From the NCBI GenBank assembly GCA_963663975.2, contig CAXXRA010000015.1, forward strand, positions 1 to 64,000: a stretch of 64,000 nucleotides of DNA, in the 5' to 3' direction. Both the position numbers and the translations under genes were made by a program. Below are positions 1 to 7,553 of this stretch, piece after piece; position 1 is the first letter of the stretch, and every line of letters begins with the position of its first letter. The notes beneath the pieces were generated by a model. The model was not told where the DNA came from and made no database searches. It saw nothing but the letters and a program-made list of their open reading frames with translations. This stretch comes from JANQRX01 sp963663975 (lineage in GTDB: Bacteria; Pseudomonadota; Alphaproteobacteria; Rhizobiales; Kaistiaceae).

Positions 1-1026
1 CCGGCAGGCCCGAGACGTTGTCGAAGGCCAGTACATGACCATTGCTGGCGGCGATGAACAGATCGCGGTTCTCGCGCGGCAGGGCGCGCAAAGGAGCCGT
101 ATTTGGGTCCAGCAAAGACCGCAGAATGGCCGAGAATGTGGACTTCGCCGAACCCTGCTCGCCCGACAGCACGATCACCGGATAGGGGCCGTGATTGCGC
201 AGGACGGCCAGCGCCCAGGCGACGACAAGTACGAAATCCGTATCCGATTGCACGTTGAGGAAGGATCGCAGGGGTTTCGACCGAGCGCCCGGTGCGGGAA
301 CCGGCAAAGGCTGCATCCCGGCGGCGCGACGGAACCGCACCGGAGGGTCTTCCACCACGCGCCATCCGGTCGTGGTGATTTCGATGGCGCGCCAAGCCTT
401 GTCACCGAGGTCGAGATAGAGGCTTCCGTCGATCCCCCCGACGCGAATGTAAACCGCCCGTTCCGGGGCGTCGAAATGAGCCTTCGCCTCGACCACGTTC
501 AGGGCCGATTGAAGCGCCTCCGAACTTGCTGCACCATCCGTGCCCTCGTAGAATTGCCGCGCCAGCCACCGCTTGAACCCCTTGGTGCGAACGGGCCAGG
601 TTTCCCGGTGACCGTTGATGTCGAGGTCGGCGAAGGCGGTACCGTCGGCGGAATGGAATAACTCGGCGGCCTCGGCAAGGTCGATCAGGATGTCAGCCTG
701 AGTCGGTCTCCGCCCGCCGTTGCCGCTTTCCTCCATACTTGCCTTGTCGAGGGCGGTGACACGGCATCCGGCTTTCTTCAACTGTACCCGTAGAGCCTCG
801 AAGCCGGCCCGATCCTCTTTTTTCATCGCCGAGATCCGCTCCAACACCTCGGGTGCGAACGGTGCGCCGGGATCGTCGGCGGTTCGCTCGATCAGTCCGG
901 CGGAGTGGGTCGGGAATTTCCTCGGCAGCGGCGATTGCAGCGGCTACCGGGTTTTTCATCGTCATCCGGGATTTCGTTCGGAACGGTATCCGGGGTCTCG
1001 GTTTCGTCGATCTTGTCCCTTGTCAT
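1..1026 (-). pseudogene. P-loop ATPase/helicase of an integrative element, N-terminus frameshifted, C-terminus beyond window
   Basis: Read on the minus strand, one frame is open from about position 900 to the window edge and carries a Walker A motif, GEQGSAKST, near position 150, followed by conserved ATPase-like sequence (RENRDLFIAASNGHVLAFDN). This resembles the ATP-binding replication proteins encoded beside Toprim primases in phages and integrative elements. A start with a good AGGG ribosome site lies at 1026 (MTRDKIDETETPD), but to join it to the main frame two frame changes are needed, one near 945 (into AAAIAAAEE) and one near 915 (into FPTHSAGLIER). I therefore call it a pseudogene, with sequencing error as the alternative. 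The 3' end is not in the window. The family assignment is inference from the motif and the neighbours. Confidence 0.6.
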
Positions 1027-1906
1027 TTCCGGCCCTTCCCGTTCGAGGCGCGTGGCCTGTCAGCATGTCGTTGAAGTCTTGGCCGCGTGGCGGGCGGGCA
1101 ATGCGCACACGCCGTCTTCCCGTTGCCAACCCATGGCGCAGTCGCGGGCAGCGGCTTCGCCGGGATCGTCTCCGTCGGCCAGGACGATCACCTCGCGCAA
1201 GCTCTCGGGCAGATCGAGCGCCCGCAACCCGGAGGTGGACAGCGCCGCCCAGGCGGGGTTTCCCGTTGCCTGCATGGCCGCGAGCAGGTCTCAATGCCTT
1301 CGCCCACCATCAGCAGTCGGTGGGCTGGCTGAAACGGACCGCACCGCCCCGGCACGGGCCGAGCATCATCTTCGCGGGATCGACGGGGCCTTGCCGCCGC
1401 CGTTGCGGGCGAGAAACGTGCGGTGAATGGCCGTCGGCGCGTTGTCGGCACCCCGTGTTATCAGCGCCACCATGCAGGGCCAGAACCGCCCGACGGATGC
1501 TTCAGCCCGCGATGGAAGCGCAGCGAGGGCGGCAGCGAAAGGTCCAGGCGCGCGCCGAGAGATAGGTTTCGACTGTTGTTCCGACCGCCGAGATCGTCGA
1601 TTGCCAGATCGCGAGCGCAGCGGTGCTACTTTCCTCGTGCTGCTGTTTGGGCTGAGATTCGGGGACCTTGCGGCGGGAAAGCTGGTGAATGTGCGAAGTT
1701 GCCTTGCCGTCCCACAAACCACGCTTCTTCAGCGCCGCGATCACATCGCGCTGGTCGCATCCGGCATGGCAGCGGACGAGCACCTTGCCGTCCGCCTCGC
1801 GGATCGAAAGGCTCGGCTCGCGGTCGTCATGAGCGGAACAGTGTGCGATCCAGCCCAGGCCAGCTTTACGGCCACCGAGCGCCCTGGCGATGGTCTCAGC
1901 GGTCAT
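1024..1906 (-). pseudogene. CHC2 zinc-finger/Toprim DNA primase broken by at least six frameshifts
   Basis: The N-terminal part (MTAETIARALGGRKAG) contains a CHC2-like zinc finger (HCSAHDDREPSL, then VRCHAGCDQRDV), the primase DNA-binding module. The Toprim core follows as MVGEGIETC, VIVLADGDDPGEAAA and RIARPPRGQDFNDML, the acidic metal-binding residues being E and DGD. These blocks lie in different frames. Changes are needed near 1560 (SAR to LDLSLPP), 1490 (GGS to WPCMVAL), 1385 (KAP to VDPAKMML), 1330 (QPT to RLLMVGEG), 1285 (ETC to LAAMQATG) and 1115 (WQRE to GRRRVRIA). Amino-acid similarity is retained in each block, so the lesions look like recent single-base indels or sequencing errors. 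The end overlaps the start of the downstream ATPase gene, as expected for an operon. Confidence 0.75.
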
Positions 1907-2192
1907 GGCGCGCGCCCTCGTCATCAGGGGTCGACCCGTTGGTATTGTCGTTCGCGGGTACCGGCAGTTCGTCCCGCGACCACTCAGCCAGAATGGAAAA
2001 AAAGCCAGTGACGTTGGCGGCGATCTGTTTTGCCTCGTCGCGACTCAGGTCGCGCCCGACGCGCGGTTGCCAGACCCCACGGGTTCGTTCGATTTGGTTG
2101 TCATGCAGATTGTCGTTTGCAGCTTTCACCGAAGATCTCACGGCCGGCTCTTCGCCGCTCCGTGCCTCTGATCTCCGGCCTCGGATTCCCAC
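1896..2192 (-). CDS. Small conserved accessory protein of the integrative element
   Basis: A 98-residue reading frame whose core (AANDNLHDNQIERTRGVWQPR, then GRDLSRDEAKQIAANVTGFF) resembles small proteins encoded directly upstream of Toprim primases in alphaproteobacterial integrative elements. Its C-terminus (PANDNTNGSTPDDEGARHDR) is low in complexity and its end overlaps the primase start. The first 20 residues are Arg-rich and may not be translated; a GTG at about 2132 is an alternative start. No enzymatic motif is visible. The function is unknown; position suggests a role in maintenance or replication of the element. Confidence 0.6.
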   Translation of the reverse strand: MGIRGRRSEARSGEEPAVRSSVKAANDNLHDNQIERTRGVWQPRVGRDLSRDEAKQIAANVTGFFSILAEWSRDELPVPANDNTNGSTPDDEGARHDR

Positions 2193-2264
2193 CGATAACG
2201 CAGGATCGTATCGTCATTTGCATGTTCGGCGTCCCATTCCCAGGGATCGCCGGTTGGCACCGCG

Positions 2265-2486
2265 TCAAACGGGCAGGTCGTCCTCCGGTATCGTGAACTT
2301 CTGGGACTTGCCCGCTTCGATCACGAGATCGCGCCTATTGTTTTTGCCGATGGCACTGGTAATGGCGCAGCGGAAATGTCCGTGCCGCAATCCGTCCATG
2401 ACCACTTCGGTCAGGTGGTTTATGGCTTCGCGGGCTTGCGGACCGCAGGCGCTGTCGTCTGGTTTGGTGATCTGATCGTCATGCAT
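2265..2486 (-). CDS. Small hypothetical protein of the integrative element
   Basis: A 73-residue protein beginning MHDDQITKPDD with a compact mixed alpha/beta core (HLTEVVMDGLRHGHFRCAIT, then RRDLVIEAGKSQKFTIPEDD). The 5' end overlaps the 3' end of the DUF5659-like gene by 8 bases, indicating co-transcription and possibly coupled translation. It has no signal peptide or membrane segment. I recognise it only as a type of small protein found in this element class; no function is known to me. Confidence 0.6.
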   Translation of the reverse strand: MHDDQITKPDDSACGPQAREAINHLTEVVMDGLRHGHFRCAITSAIGKNNRRDLVIEAGKSQKFTIPEDDLPV

Positions 2487-2748
2487 TGTGCAACAGGGCC
2501 TTCATGTCTTTGATGGTGGAAGAGAATGCGAGCGGCGGCACGGTCGTGTTGTCGCCGTAGAAGGACAGCACATCGGCCTGACGCTCGGGGCTATCCTTGA
2601 ACACAAAAATCTTGCGGCGGCCTTCGGGGCGCAGGTCGAGCAACGCATATCCGGAGCAACGCAGGAAACAGGCGAGATAGAAATCACGCGTCTCGAACGC
2701 TTCCGTATTCGCGGGCCCCGCCCTGGTTGTTTCTTGTCCAGTTGTCAC
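2479..2748 (-). CDS. DUF5659-like small protein
   Basis: An 89-residue protein with the pattern TRDFYLACFLRCSGYALLDL ... GRRKIFVFKDSPERQADV ... FYGDNTTVPPLAFSSTIKDMKALLHN, matching the DUF5659 type seen in phages and integrative elements. A GTG at 2748 is preferred as start: it is preceded by AGGAG at 8 bases, while the upstream GTG at 2757 sits one base from the same ribosome site. The 15-bp candidate operator at 2741-2755 overlaps this start. It is the first gene of the accessory operon running toward the primase. The function is unknown. Confidence 0.65.
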   Translation of the reverse strand: MTTGQETTRAGPANTEAFETRDFYLACFLRCSGYALLDLRPEGRRKIFVFKDSPERQADVLSFYGDNTTVPPLAFSSTIKDMKALLHNA

Positions 2749-2755
2749 TTTACAC
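2741..2755 (-). promoter_or_regulatory. Candidate repressor half-operator
   Basis: The minus-strand sequence GTGTAAAGTGACAAC differs at 2 of 15 positions from GTGTAGAGTGACACC in each arm of the palindrome upstream of the XRE repressor gene. It overlaps the ribosome site and start codon of the DUF5659-like gene, where bound repressor would block expression. Binding is inference; the match is seen in the sequence. Confidence 0.4.
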
Positions 2756-2774
2756 ACTCCTAAAAAAAAGGGGC

Positions 2775-3569
2775 CTATCCACCGGCGAGCATCCGCCGGA
2801 GTGGAACCTCACGGTGCAGGAGTCCCAGTTTTTCCAACCGGATGCGCATGGCGATGGGCGAAACCCCAAACTGCTCAGCTAAGGGTCGCACAATTTCCTC
2901 GGAGAGCATCTCTGCTGGATCACGAAGGCTCGACATCTTCTCCCGCAGCAATTGCTTGACTTCAGGATCGATCTCTTCGATTTCCCGGTCGTAATCCTCC
3001 GGTCCTCCGCTAATTTCAATCAATTCCCTAAGTTCAAGGTCCCCAAACTCCCGTTTCCACGCTCGAAATACTAAATTCCTAGGCATCAGGAGGCAGGACG
3101 CATAGAAATTCGCCTGCCATTCGACCCGCTCATTCGCCTGAATTGACCGGCAGATGACGGATGGGGCGGATGACCCGCCGAACTGGGCTGCCTGCATAGG
3201 GTCCCTGGCATAAAGGGAACGGTGAAGCCGCCAGTGACCGCCTCCCTCATGTGCCAGGGTGAAGCGATAACGGCCTTCCTTGTTCGGGTACTCTTCGGGG
3301 TCGAGACTTTCGTCAACAACAACCCGCTTTTCATCGAAAAATATCGCGCCCAGGATGTCCGAGCCTTGACTGAGGTCGGTGCGGGGAATTCCGAACAGAC
3401 GATGGGTATCGTCGAACTCAATGCCGAGCTTGAGGTACTTCTCCATGATGTCTTCGATGGGAATCGGCGGTTCGATGACGACATCGCGCGCATGGGCAAA
3501 CTCTGTGAGCAACGCCTCCGCGTTGCGTTCGATGGCCTCTTCGGCCAGATATGGAACAAACTTCGCCAT
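2775..3569 (-). CDS. ImmA/IrrE-family metallopeptidase
   Basis: A 264-residue protein. ImmA/IrrE proteins are zinc-dependent proteases that inactivate a partner XRE-type repressor, as ImmA does with ImmR in ICEBs1. The metal-site helix reads LAHEGGGHWRLHR (about residue 107), followed by the family's EWQANFYASCLLMPRNLV segment near residue 150. The zinc motif is HEGGGH, one residue longer than the usual HExxH. The C-terminal 60 residues (PLAEQFGVSPIAMRIRLEKLG) resemble a helix-turn-helix. The ATG at 3569 is chosen over TTG at 3572; GAGG lies 11 bases upstream. The gene follows the XRE gene with a 42-base gap on the same strand. Activity is inferred from family membership. Confidence 0.85.
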   Translation of the reverse strand: MAKFVPYLAEEAIERNAEALLTEFAHARDVVIEPPIPIEDIMEKYLKLGIEFDDTHRLFGIPRTDLSQGSDILGAIFFDEKRVVVDESLDPEEYPNKEGRYRFTLAHEGGGHWRLHRSLYARDPMQAAQFGGSSAPSVICRSIQANERVEWQANFYASCLLMPRNLVFRAWKREFGDLELRELIEISGGPEDYDREIEEIDPEVKQLLREKMSSLRDPAEMLSEEIVRPLAEQFGVSPIAMRIRLEKLGLLHREVPLRRMLAGG

Positions 3570-3611
3570 CAATCTGTCATCCTCATCTGCATCGGTCGTT
3601 CGGTCCGGTCG

Positions 3612-3968
3612 CTATTCTTCCTTCGGCTTCTCGGCCTCGTGAGCCAAACGCCCCACATCATCCGCCGTCATGCCCCTTGTCGTTCTCAGAAGCGCCGCTA
3701 ATTCGCGGGGATGCTCCCTGATAATCTCGGTTAGGTCCGAAGATACCTTGCCCGCGAGAGCCAACAATTCATCGACATCGATGTCGAAGATTTCAGCGAT
3801 CTTACGCACCTTGTCCTCGGCCGCCGGCGGAAACTCATCCCGCTCGACTTTCGAGAGATATGTTGGACTGACGCCGATTTTCTTTGCCATCTCGCGCAGG
3901 CCGATTTCCCTTCTCTCGCGTTCCTGGCGCACATACGCGCCGAACTTGACATTCCTCCCACTGGTCAT
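3612..3968 (-). CDS. XRE-family repressor of the integrative element
   Basis: A 118-residue Cro/C1-type regulator. The helix-turn-helix covers roughly residues 12-65 (GLREMAKKIGVSPTYLSKVE, then DKVRKIAEIFDIDVDELLAL), followed by a short C-terminal helix. The ATG at 3968 has GGGAGA upstream and matches the usual N-terminus of the family; an in-frame extension to 4043 would be read out of the operator palindrome and is unlikely. It lies directly upstream of the ImmA/IrrE protease gene, the classic repressor/anti-repressor-protease pair that controls excision and transfer of integrative elements. It is likely autoregulated through the palindrome 20 bases upstream. Confidence 0.88.
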   Translation of the reverse strand: MTSGRNVKFGAYVRQERERREIGLREMAKKIGVSPTYLSKVERDEFPPAAEDKVRKIAEIFDIDVDELLALAGKVSSDLTEIIREHPRELAALLRTTRGMTADDVGRLAHEAEKPKEE

Positions 3969-3987
3969 GATGCAAATCTCCCTCATA

Positions 3988-4042
3988 TGTTTAGGTGTCA
4001 CTCTACACTCGGGCGCGCCGAGTGTAGAGTGACACCTAAACA
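3988..4042. promoter_or_regulatory. Perfect 25-bp-arm inverted repeat, probable operator of the XRE gene
   Basis: Arms 3988-4012 and 4018-4042 are exact reverse complements around a 5-base centre (GCGCG). Each arm contains GTGTCACTCTACAC, itself bounded by GTGT/ACAC, so one repressor dimer could bind each arm. It lies immediately upstream of the XRE start, where transcription should begin. A diverged third copy, ATGTAAAGTATAAAC, starts at 4056, and a closer one overlaps the start of the DUF5659-like gene. Operator function is inferred. Confidence 0.6.
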
Positions 4043-4055
4043 CGCGGCGCGCCGC

Positions 4056-4075
4056 ATGTAAAGTATAAACTAAAC
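4056..4075 (+). promoter_or_regulatory. Diverged third copy of the operator motif
   Basis: ATGTAAAGTATAAACTAAAC aligns with the right palindrome arm sequence GTGTAGAGTGACACCTAAAC, with 14 of 20 positions identical. It lies 14 bases outside the palindrome and could be a weaker auxiliary site or part of the promoter. The match could also be partly chance, since the segment is AT-rich. Confidence 0.3.
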
Positions 4076-4093
4076 GGATTTTGATAAAGGAAT

Positions 4094-4207
4094 TCAGGTC
4101 GCGAGCTTCAATTCCCGGACGTCTTCCAGAACCTGCCGGAAATCAGGCGACGGAGCGATGCACATGGTTCTATATGTGTCCAAGAAGCCCAGCCACGCCG
4201 GCGGATT
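4094..4207 (-). other. Orphan C-terminal coding fragment, 37 codons, unknown family
   Basis: The reading frame directly after the stop of the molybdenum-oxidoreductase fragment, in the same frame, encodes NPPAWLGFLDTYRTMCIAPS followed by PDFRQVLEDVRELKLAT and a stop. Composition and codon use look coding, but there is no ATG; only an internal TTG could start it. It is probably the tail of a gene lost when the element or the neighbouring cluster rearranged. I do not recognise the family. Confidence 0.35.
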
Positions 4208-4669
4208 TCAGGCCGGCGCGGTGACGTGAACGGTGACCTCTTGTACGGCATTGTTGCCGAAGCCTCCCACATCCCGGGGAGGATCGAAGGGCTGGGCGTG
4301 CCCGTCGCTGTCGGTCGCCCGGCACCGCAGGATGTGATCGCCTGGCCTGGCCTGCCACACCGCCTGCCATTTGGTCCAGGCGTACCGACCAACCTGTCCA
4401 GCCAGCGTTGCCTCGTGCCAGTCGTCATCGACGCCGAATTCGACTTTTGCGATGGTCCGGCCGCCGCCGGACCAGGCACGTCCAGCGATTGGCACGGAGC
4501 CTGTTGCGACCAGCCGCCGGCGGGTCGGCCAGTCCGGCAGCCCAGGTGGCGCCATCAGCGACTTCACCCGAATCTCGGTGATCGGCCGGCCGGCAGCGTC
4601 GTCGGTTTCGTGGAAGGTGTAGGCCCTGACCTGTTGAAAGAGACGGCGTCTCGAGCCAAATGGTCGGAG
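4208..4669 (-). pseudogene. Sulfite-oxidase-type molybdenum oxidoreductase, C-terminal dimerisation domain only
   Basis: The open frame encodes QQVRAYTFHETD, TEIRVKSLMAPPGLPDWPTR, GRAWSGGGRTIAKVEFGVDD, then a W-rich stretch (YAWTKWQAVWQA) and PGDHILRCRATDSDGHAQP, the Ig-like dimerisation domain at the C-terminus of sulfite-oxidase-family enzymes. The entire N-terminal molybdopterin-binding domain with its cysteine ligand is absent. The frame begins immediately after the stop codon of the GMC gene and is in phase with it. It has no plausible start at its 5' edge; the first ATG is at 4567. A truncated remnant is the best reading. Confidence 0.8.
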
Positions 4670-6280
4670 TCAGCGACAATCCGACTTGATCATGTCTGCG
4701 CTTTTCTCGCCGATCATGATACTGGTCGCATTGGTATTCCCGGATATGATCGCGGGAATGATCGACGCATCGGCGACGCGAAGTGAGCCGACACCATGAA
4801 CGCGCAGCCGTTCATCGACTACGGTCATCTTCGAGGTCGCAAGACCCATCCGGCAGGTGCCGCACAGATGGTAGGTTGAGTCCCCCTTGTCCTTGGCATA
4901 AGCGAGAAGGTCGTCATCGCTGACCACGCCTGGACCCGGGCTAAGTTCCTCCTCTATGTAAGACCGCATCGCCTGGGTATGGAATAGTCGGCGAAGCAAC
5001 TTCAGCCCCTTGACGAGAGTCGCCCTATCTTCCTCCGCGGCGAGGTAGTTGGCGCAGATGGCCGGTGCTTCAGAAGGACTGCTTGATCGGATCCGGACAT
5101 AACCTCGGCTTTCGGGGACATGCTGGTCAACGATAGCGGAAACCCCCGAGAATTTGTGGAGCCGGTCGCTCACGTCCCCGTCCTTCGAGAAGGGGAAGAA
5201 GTGGATTTGCAGGTCGGAGTGTGTCAGATCCGGGCGGCTTTTCGCGAATATCGCCACCACGCCCGCCGCGACGGTGAAGGGGCCCCGCCGAGTCGCCAGG
5301 TATCGCAGGGCTGCGGCCGCCTGACGCGGCAGGGTGCTTAATTGTGCGTTGAGGGTGTCCGGTACGTTTACTCGAAACGCCACCGGGCAGGCATAGTGAT
5401 CCTGGAGGTTTTCTCCGACGCCTGGCAGTGCAACTTTTACCTCGATCCCGTGTGCTGACAGGAGCTCCGGTGGGCCAATGCCCGAGAGCTGCAGCAGTTG
5501 CGGTGAGTTCACGGCTCCTGCCGATACGATGACCTCGCGGATGGCTACTGCCGCGCTGCGCTGGTCTCCTCTTCGGTACCCTACGCCGACAGCGCGGCCG
5601 GCATGGATCTCGATCTTTTCGACCAAGGCATCCGTCACAATGCTAAGATTGGTCCGCTTGTCGGCCGGCCTGAGGTAGCTGGTAGCGGTCGAACTCCTGA
5701 CCCCATTCCTCTGCGAGAGCTGGAAGTATCCGGCGCCCTCCTGAGTGGCGCCATTTATGTCCGGGTTTCTCGGGATCCCGAGTTCCTGCGCGCTTGCGAT
5801 GAAAGCCTCTGTCAATGGATTCCGCCAATCCGCCTGCATCGTCTGGATCGGGCCGTCTCGGCCGTGAAATTCATCATCGCCGCCGATGTGAGATTCAAGC
5901 TTACGGAAGTAGGGGAGGATGTCAGAGTATGCCCAGCCCGTATTGCCCAGCTGGCGCCAGTGATCGAAGTCGCTCGCCTGGCCGCGTACGAACACCATAC
6001 CGTTGATGGAACTGCTGCCGCCGAGAACCTTCCCGCGCGGCGCGTAGATCCGGCGACCATTGAGATTCGGTTCCGGCTCTCCCTGATACATCCAGTTGAA
6101 CTTCGGATTACGGAAGCACTTTACCAAACCGATCGGGACATGCAGCCAGACGCTGTTGTTTGGCGGCCCGGCCTCAAGCAGAAGTACCTTCCAGGCCGGG
6201 TTCTCACTCAGTCGGGCTGCCACGACGGCGCCCGCGGAGCCGGCTCCCACGACCACGAAATCATAGCTGTCTTCAGCCAT
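4670..6280 (-). CDS. GMC-family FAD oxidoreductase (choline-dehydrogenase-like)
   Basis: A 536-residue flavoenzyme that oxidises an alcohol substrate. The N-terminal Rossmann motif is FVVVGAGSAGAVVAARLSE (residues 8-26); the GMC signature follows as GKVLGGSSSINGMVFVRG near residue 85, and the second signature as VIVSAGAVNSPQLLQLSGIG near residue 255. The C-terminal catalytic region has YHLCGTCRMG and the final FAD loop VADASIIPAIISGNTNATSIMIGEKSA. Length is typical for the family. GGAG precedes the ATG at 6280. It follows the SDR gene with a 63-base gap, so an alcohol-to-aldehyde/ketone step is likely in the same pathway. The substrate cannot be told from sequence. Confidence 0.92.
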   Translation of the reverse strand: MAEDSYDFVVVGAGSAGAVVAARLSENPAWKVLLLEAGPPNNSVWLHVPIGLVKCFRNPKFNWMYQGEPEPNLNGRRIYAPRGKVLGGSSSINGMVFVRGQASDFDHWRQLGNTGWAYSDILPYFRKLESHIGGDDEFHGRDGPIQTMQADWRNPLTEAFIASAQELGIPRNPDINGATQEGAGYFQLSQRNGVRSSTATSYLRPADKRTNLSIVTDALVEKIEIHAGRAVGVGYRRGDQRSAAVAIREVIVSAGAVNSPQLLQLSGIGPPELLSAHGIEVKVALPGVGENLQDHYACPVAFRVNVPDTLNAQLSTLPRQAAAALRYLATRRGPFTVAAGVVAIFAKSRPDLTHSDLQIHFFPFSKDGDVSDRLHKFSGVSAIVDQHVPESRGYVRIRSSSPSEAPAICANYLAAEEDRATLVKGLKLLRRLFHTQAMRSYIEEELSPGPGVVSDDDLLAYAKDKGDSTYHLCGTCRMGLATSKMTVVDERLRVHGVGSLRVADASIIPAIISGNTNATSIMIGEKSADMIKSDCR

Positions 6281-6343
6281 CGCAAGCTCCCGAGTGTTTC
6301 GTGGGACCGAGCGGCTCGAATCGCGCCGCCGAGATCGGCGGAC

Positions 6344-7132
6344 TCACAGCATCCCGCCGTCGATCAGGAGCGCCTGTCCGGTCATGTAGGACGCTTCGTC
6401 GGACGCGAGGAAGGCAACGCAGGGCGCGATCTCCTCCGCCGTCGCCTGCCGCTTCAGCGGGATGGCGCGGCCGACATGCTCGTCGACCGCCTTCCGGCCG
6501 CCCATGTAGTTCGTGGCCGGATCGTTGAACGGCGTGTCGACGAAGCCGGGACAGACGGCATTCACGCGTATGCCGGAAGGCCCCAACTCTGCCGCGAGCG
6601 TACGCGAATAGGCGATGCAGGCGCCCTTTGAAGCGGCGTAGAGCGTCAGGCCGGGCCCGCCCTTGAAACCCGCCGCGGACGCCATGTTGATGATCGATCC
6701 GCGGCCGCTTGCCTTGAGTGTCGGTAGGGCATGCCGGACCGAAAGGAACTGGGATCTGACGTTGGTGTCGAAGACGAGCGACCATTCCGGATCCGTGATC
6801 GTCTCGATCGCGCCGACCCGCATCACCCCGGCGATGTTCACCAGAACGTCGAGCCCGTCGAGCCGGCGCACGGCTTGTTCCGTCGCGTTGCGGACGCTCG
6901 CGTCGCTGCGCACGTCGACGGGGAGGAACGAGGCCTCGCCGCCTGCCGCGGTGCAGAGCCGCGCCGATTCCGCGCCGCCTTCCTCGTTCAGGTCGGCGAT
7001 CACGATCGCCGCGCCTTCTTCCGCGAAGCGCTGGGCGATCGCTCGGCCGATGCCGGTCGCGGCGCCGATGAGCAGCGCACGGCGCCCAGCCAAGCGGGAG
7101 GCACCGGAAGCGGTTCGTGCCGCCGCATTCAT
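6344..7132 (-). CDS. SDR-family NAD(P)-dependent oxidoreductase
   Basis: A 262-residue classical short-chain dehydrogenase/reductase. The cofactor motif is ALLIGAATGIGRAIAQRF (TGxxxGxG type) near the N-terminus; NIAGVMRVGAIE corresponds to the NNAG structural motif with N retained; the catalytic Ser lies in INMASAAGFKG, the YxxxK pair in LYAASKGACIAYSR, and the PG motif in VCPGFVDTPF. The C-terminus MTGQALLIDGGML is typical. The ATG at 7132 has GGGAG 7 bases upstream. The cofactor is more likely NAD than NADP because an Asp (VIADLNEE) ends the second strand. It sits between the FCD fragment and the GMC gene in a catabolic operon. Confidence 0.93.
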   Translation of the reverse strand: MNAAARTASGASRLAGRRALLIGAATGIGRAIAQRFAEEGAAIVIADLNEEGGAESARLCTAAGGEASFLPVDVRSDASVRNATEQAVRRLDGLDVLVNIAGVMRVGAIETITDPEWSLVFDTNVRSQFLSVRHALPTLKASGRGSIINMASAAGFKGGPGLTLYAASKGACIAYSRTLAAELGPSGIRVNAVCPGFVDTPFNDPATNYMGGRKAVDEHVGRAIPLKRQATAEEIAPCVAFLASDEASYMTGQALLIDGGML

Positions 7133-7138
7133 GCGCAA

Positions 7139-7553
7139 TCTCCCAAGTAGGAGGTGGGGGCATCCCCTTCGGCCCCGGTACTCTTTTCCAGATACTTTCG
7201 GTAAGGCTCAAAGCCCAGTTGACGCGGTTCTTCCAGTGCTGGTCTATTGCCCGTCCCAGTTCAGAGAGATCGCCGGTCTCGGCGAGGCCCAACAGCTTCG
7301 CGTGCTCATCCATTGAGGCGGCGATATGCTCGAAGCTTCTTGGAACATAGACGTAGACGATCTGAGCTTGTCCCAGGACGATCTCGTAGAGTTCGGCCAG
7401 GCGCCGGTTGCCGCTCGCCTCCACCCTAAGCCGGTGAACATCGAGGTGGGCGGCGCGATAGCGCTTGCCGAAGGGTTCCAGCGGCAGCGGCCGCGCATCG
7501 TCCTGCGACGACGAACTGCCAATTGCTTCCTCCGCTCTTCCATCAAATGACAA
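7139..7553 (-). pseudogene. GntR-type regulator reduced to its FCD ligand-binding half
   Basis: The frame encodes an FCD-like helical domain: HLDVHRLRVEASGNRRLAEL (the D..H..L..AGN pattern), then YVPRSFEHIAASMDEHAKLL, then GDLSELGRAIDQHWKNRVNW. The metal-binding Asp and His positions are partly recognisable. The N-terminal winged helix that should bind DNA is missing: the frame starts as the HD gene ends (11-base overlap). At its 3' end no stop occurs at the domain boundary, and the frame runs on antiphase through the SDR gene to 6273. Truncated at both ends, it cannot be a normal regulator. A small ligand-binding protein cannot be excluded. Confidence 0.65.

Noticed and set aside
1423..2475. 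A 350-codon plus-strand frame over the primase region
   Set aside because: Arg/Ser/Pro-rich with no recognisable domain, while the minus strand carries clear CHC2/Toprim homology in pieces.
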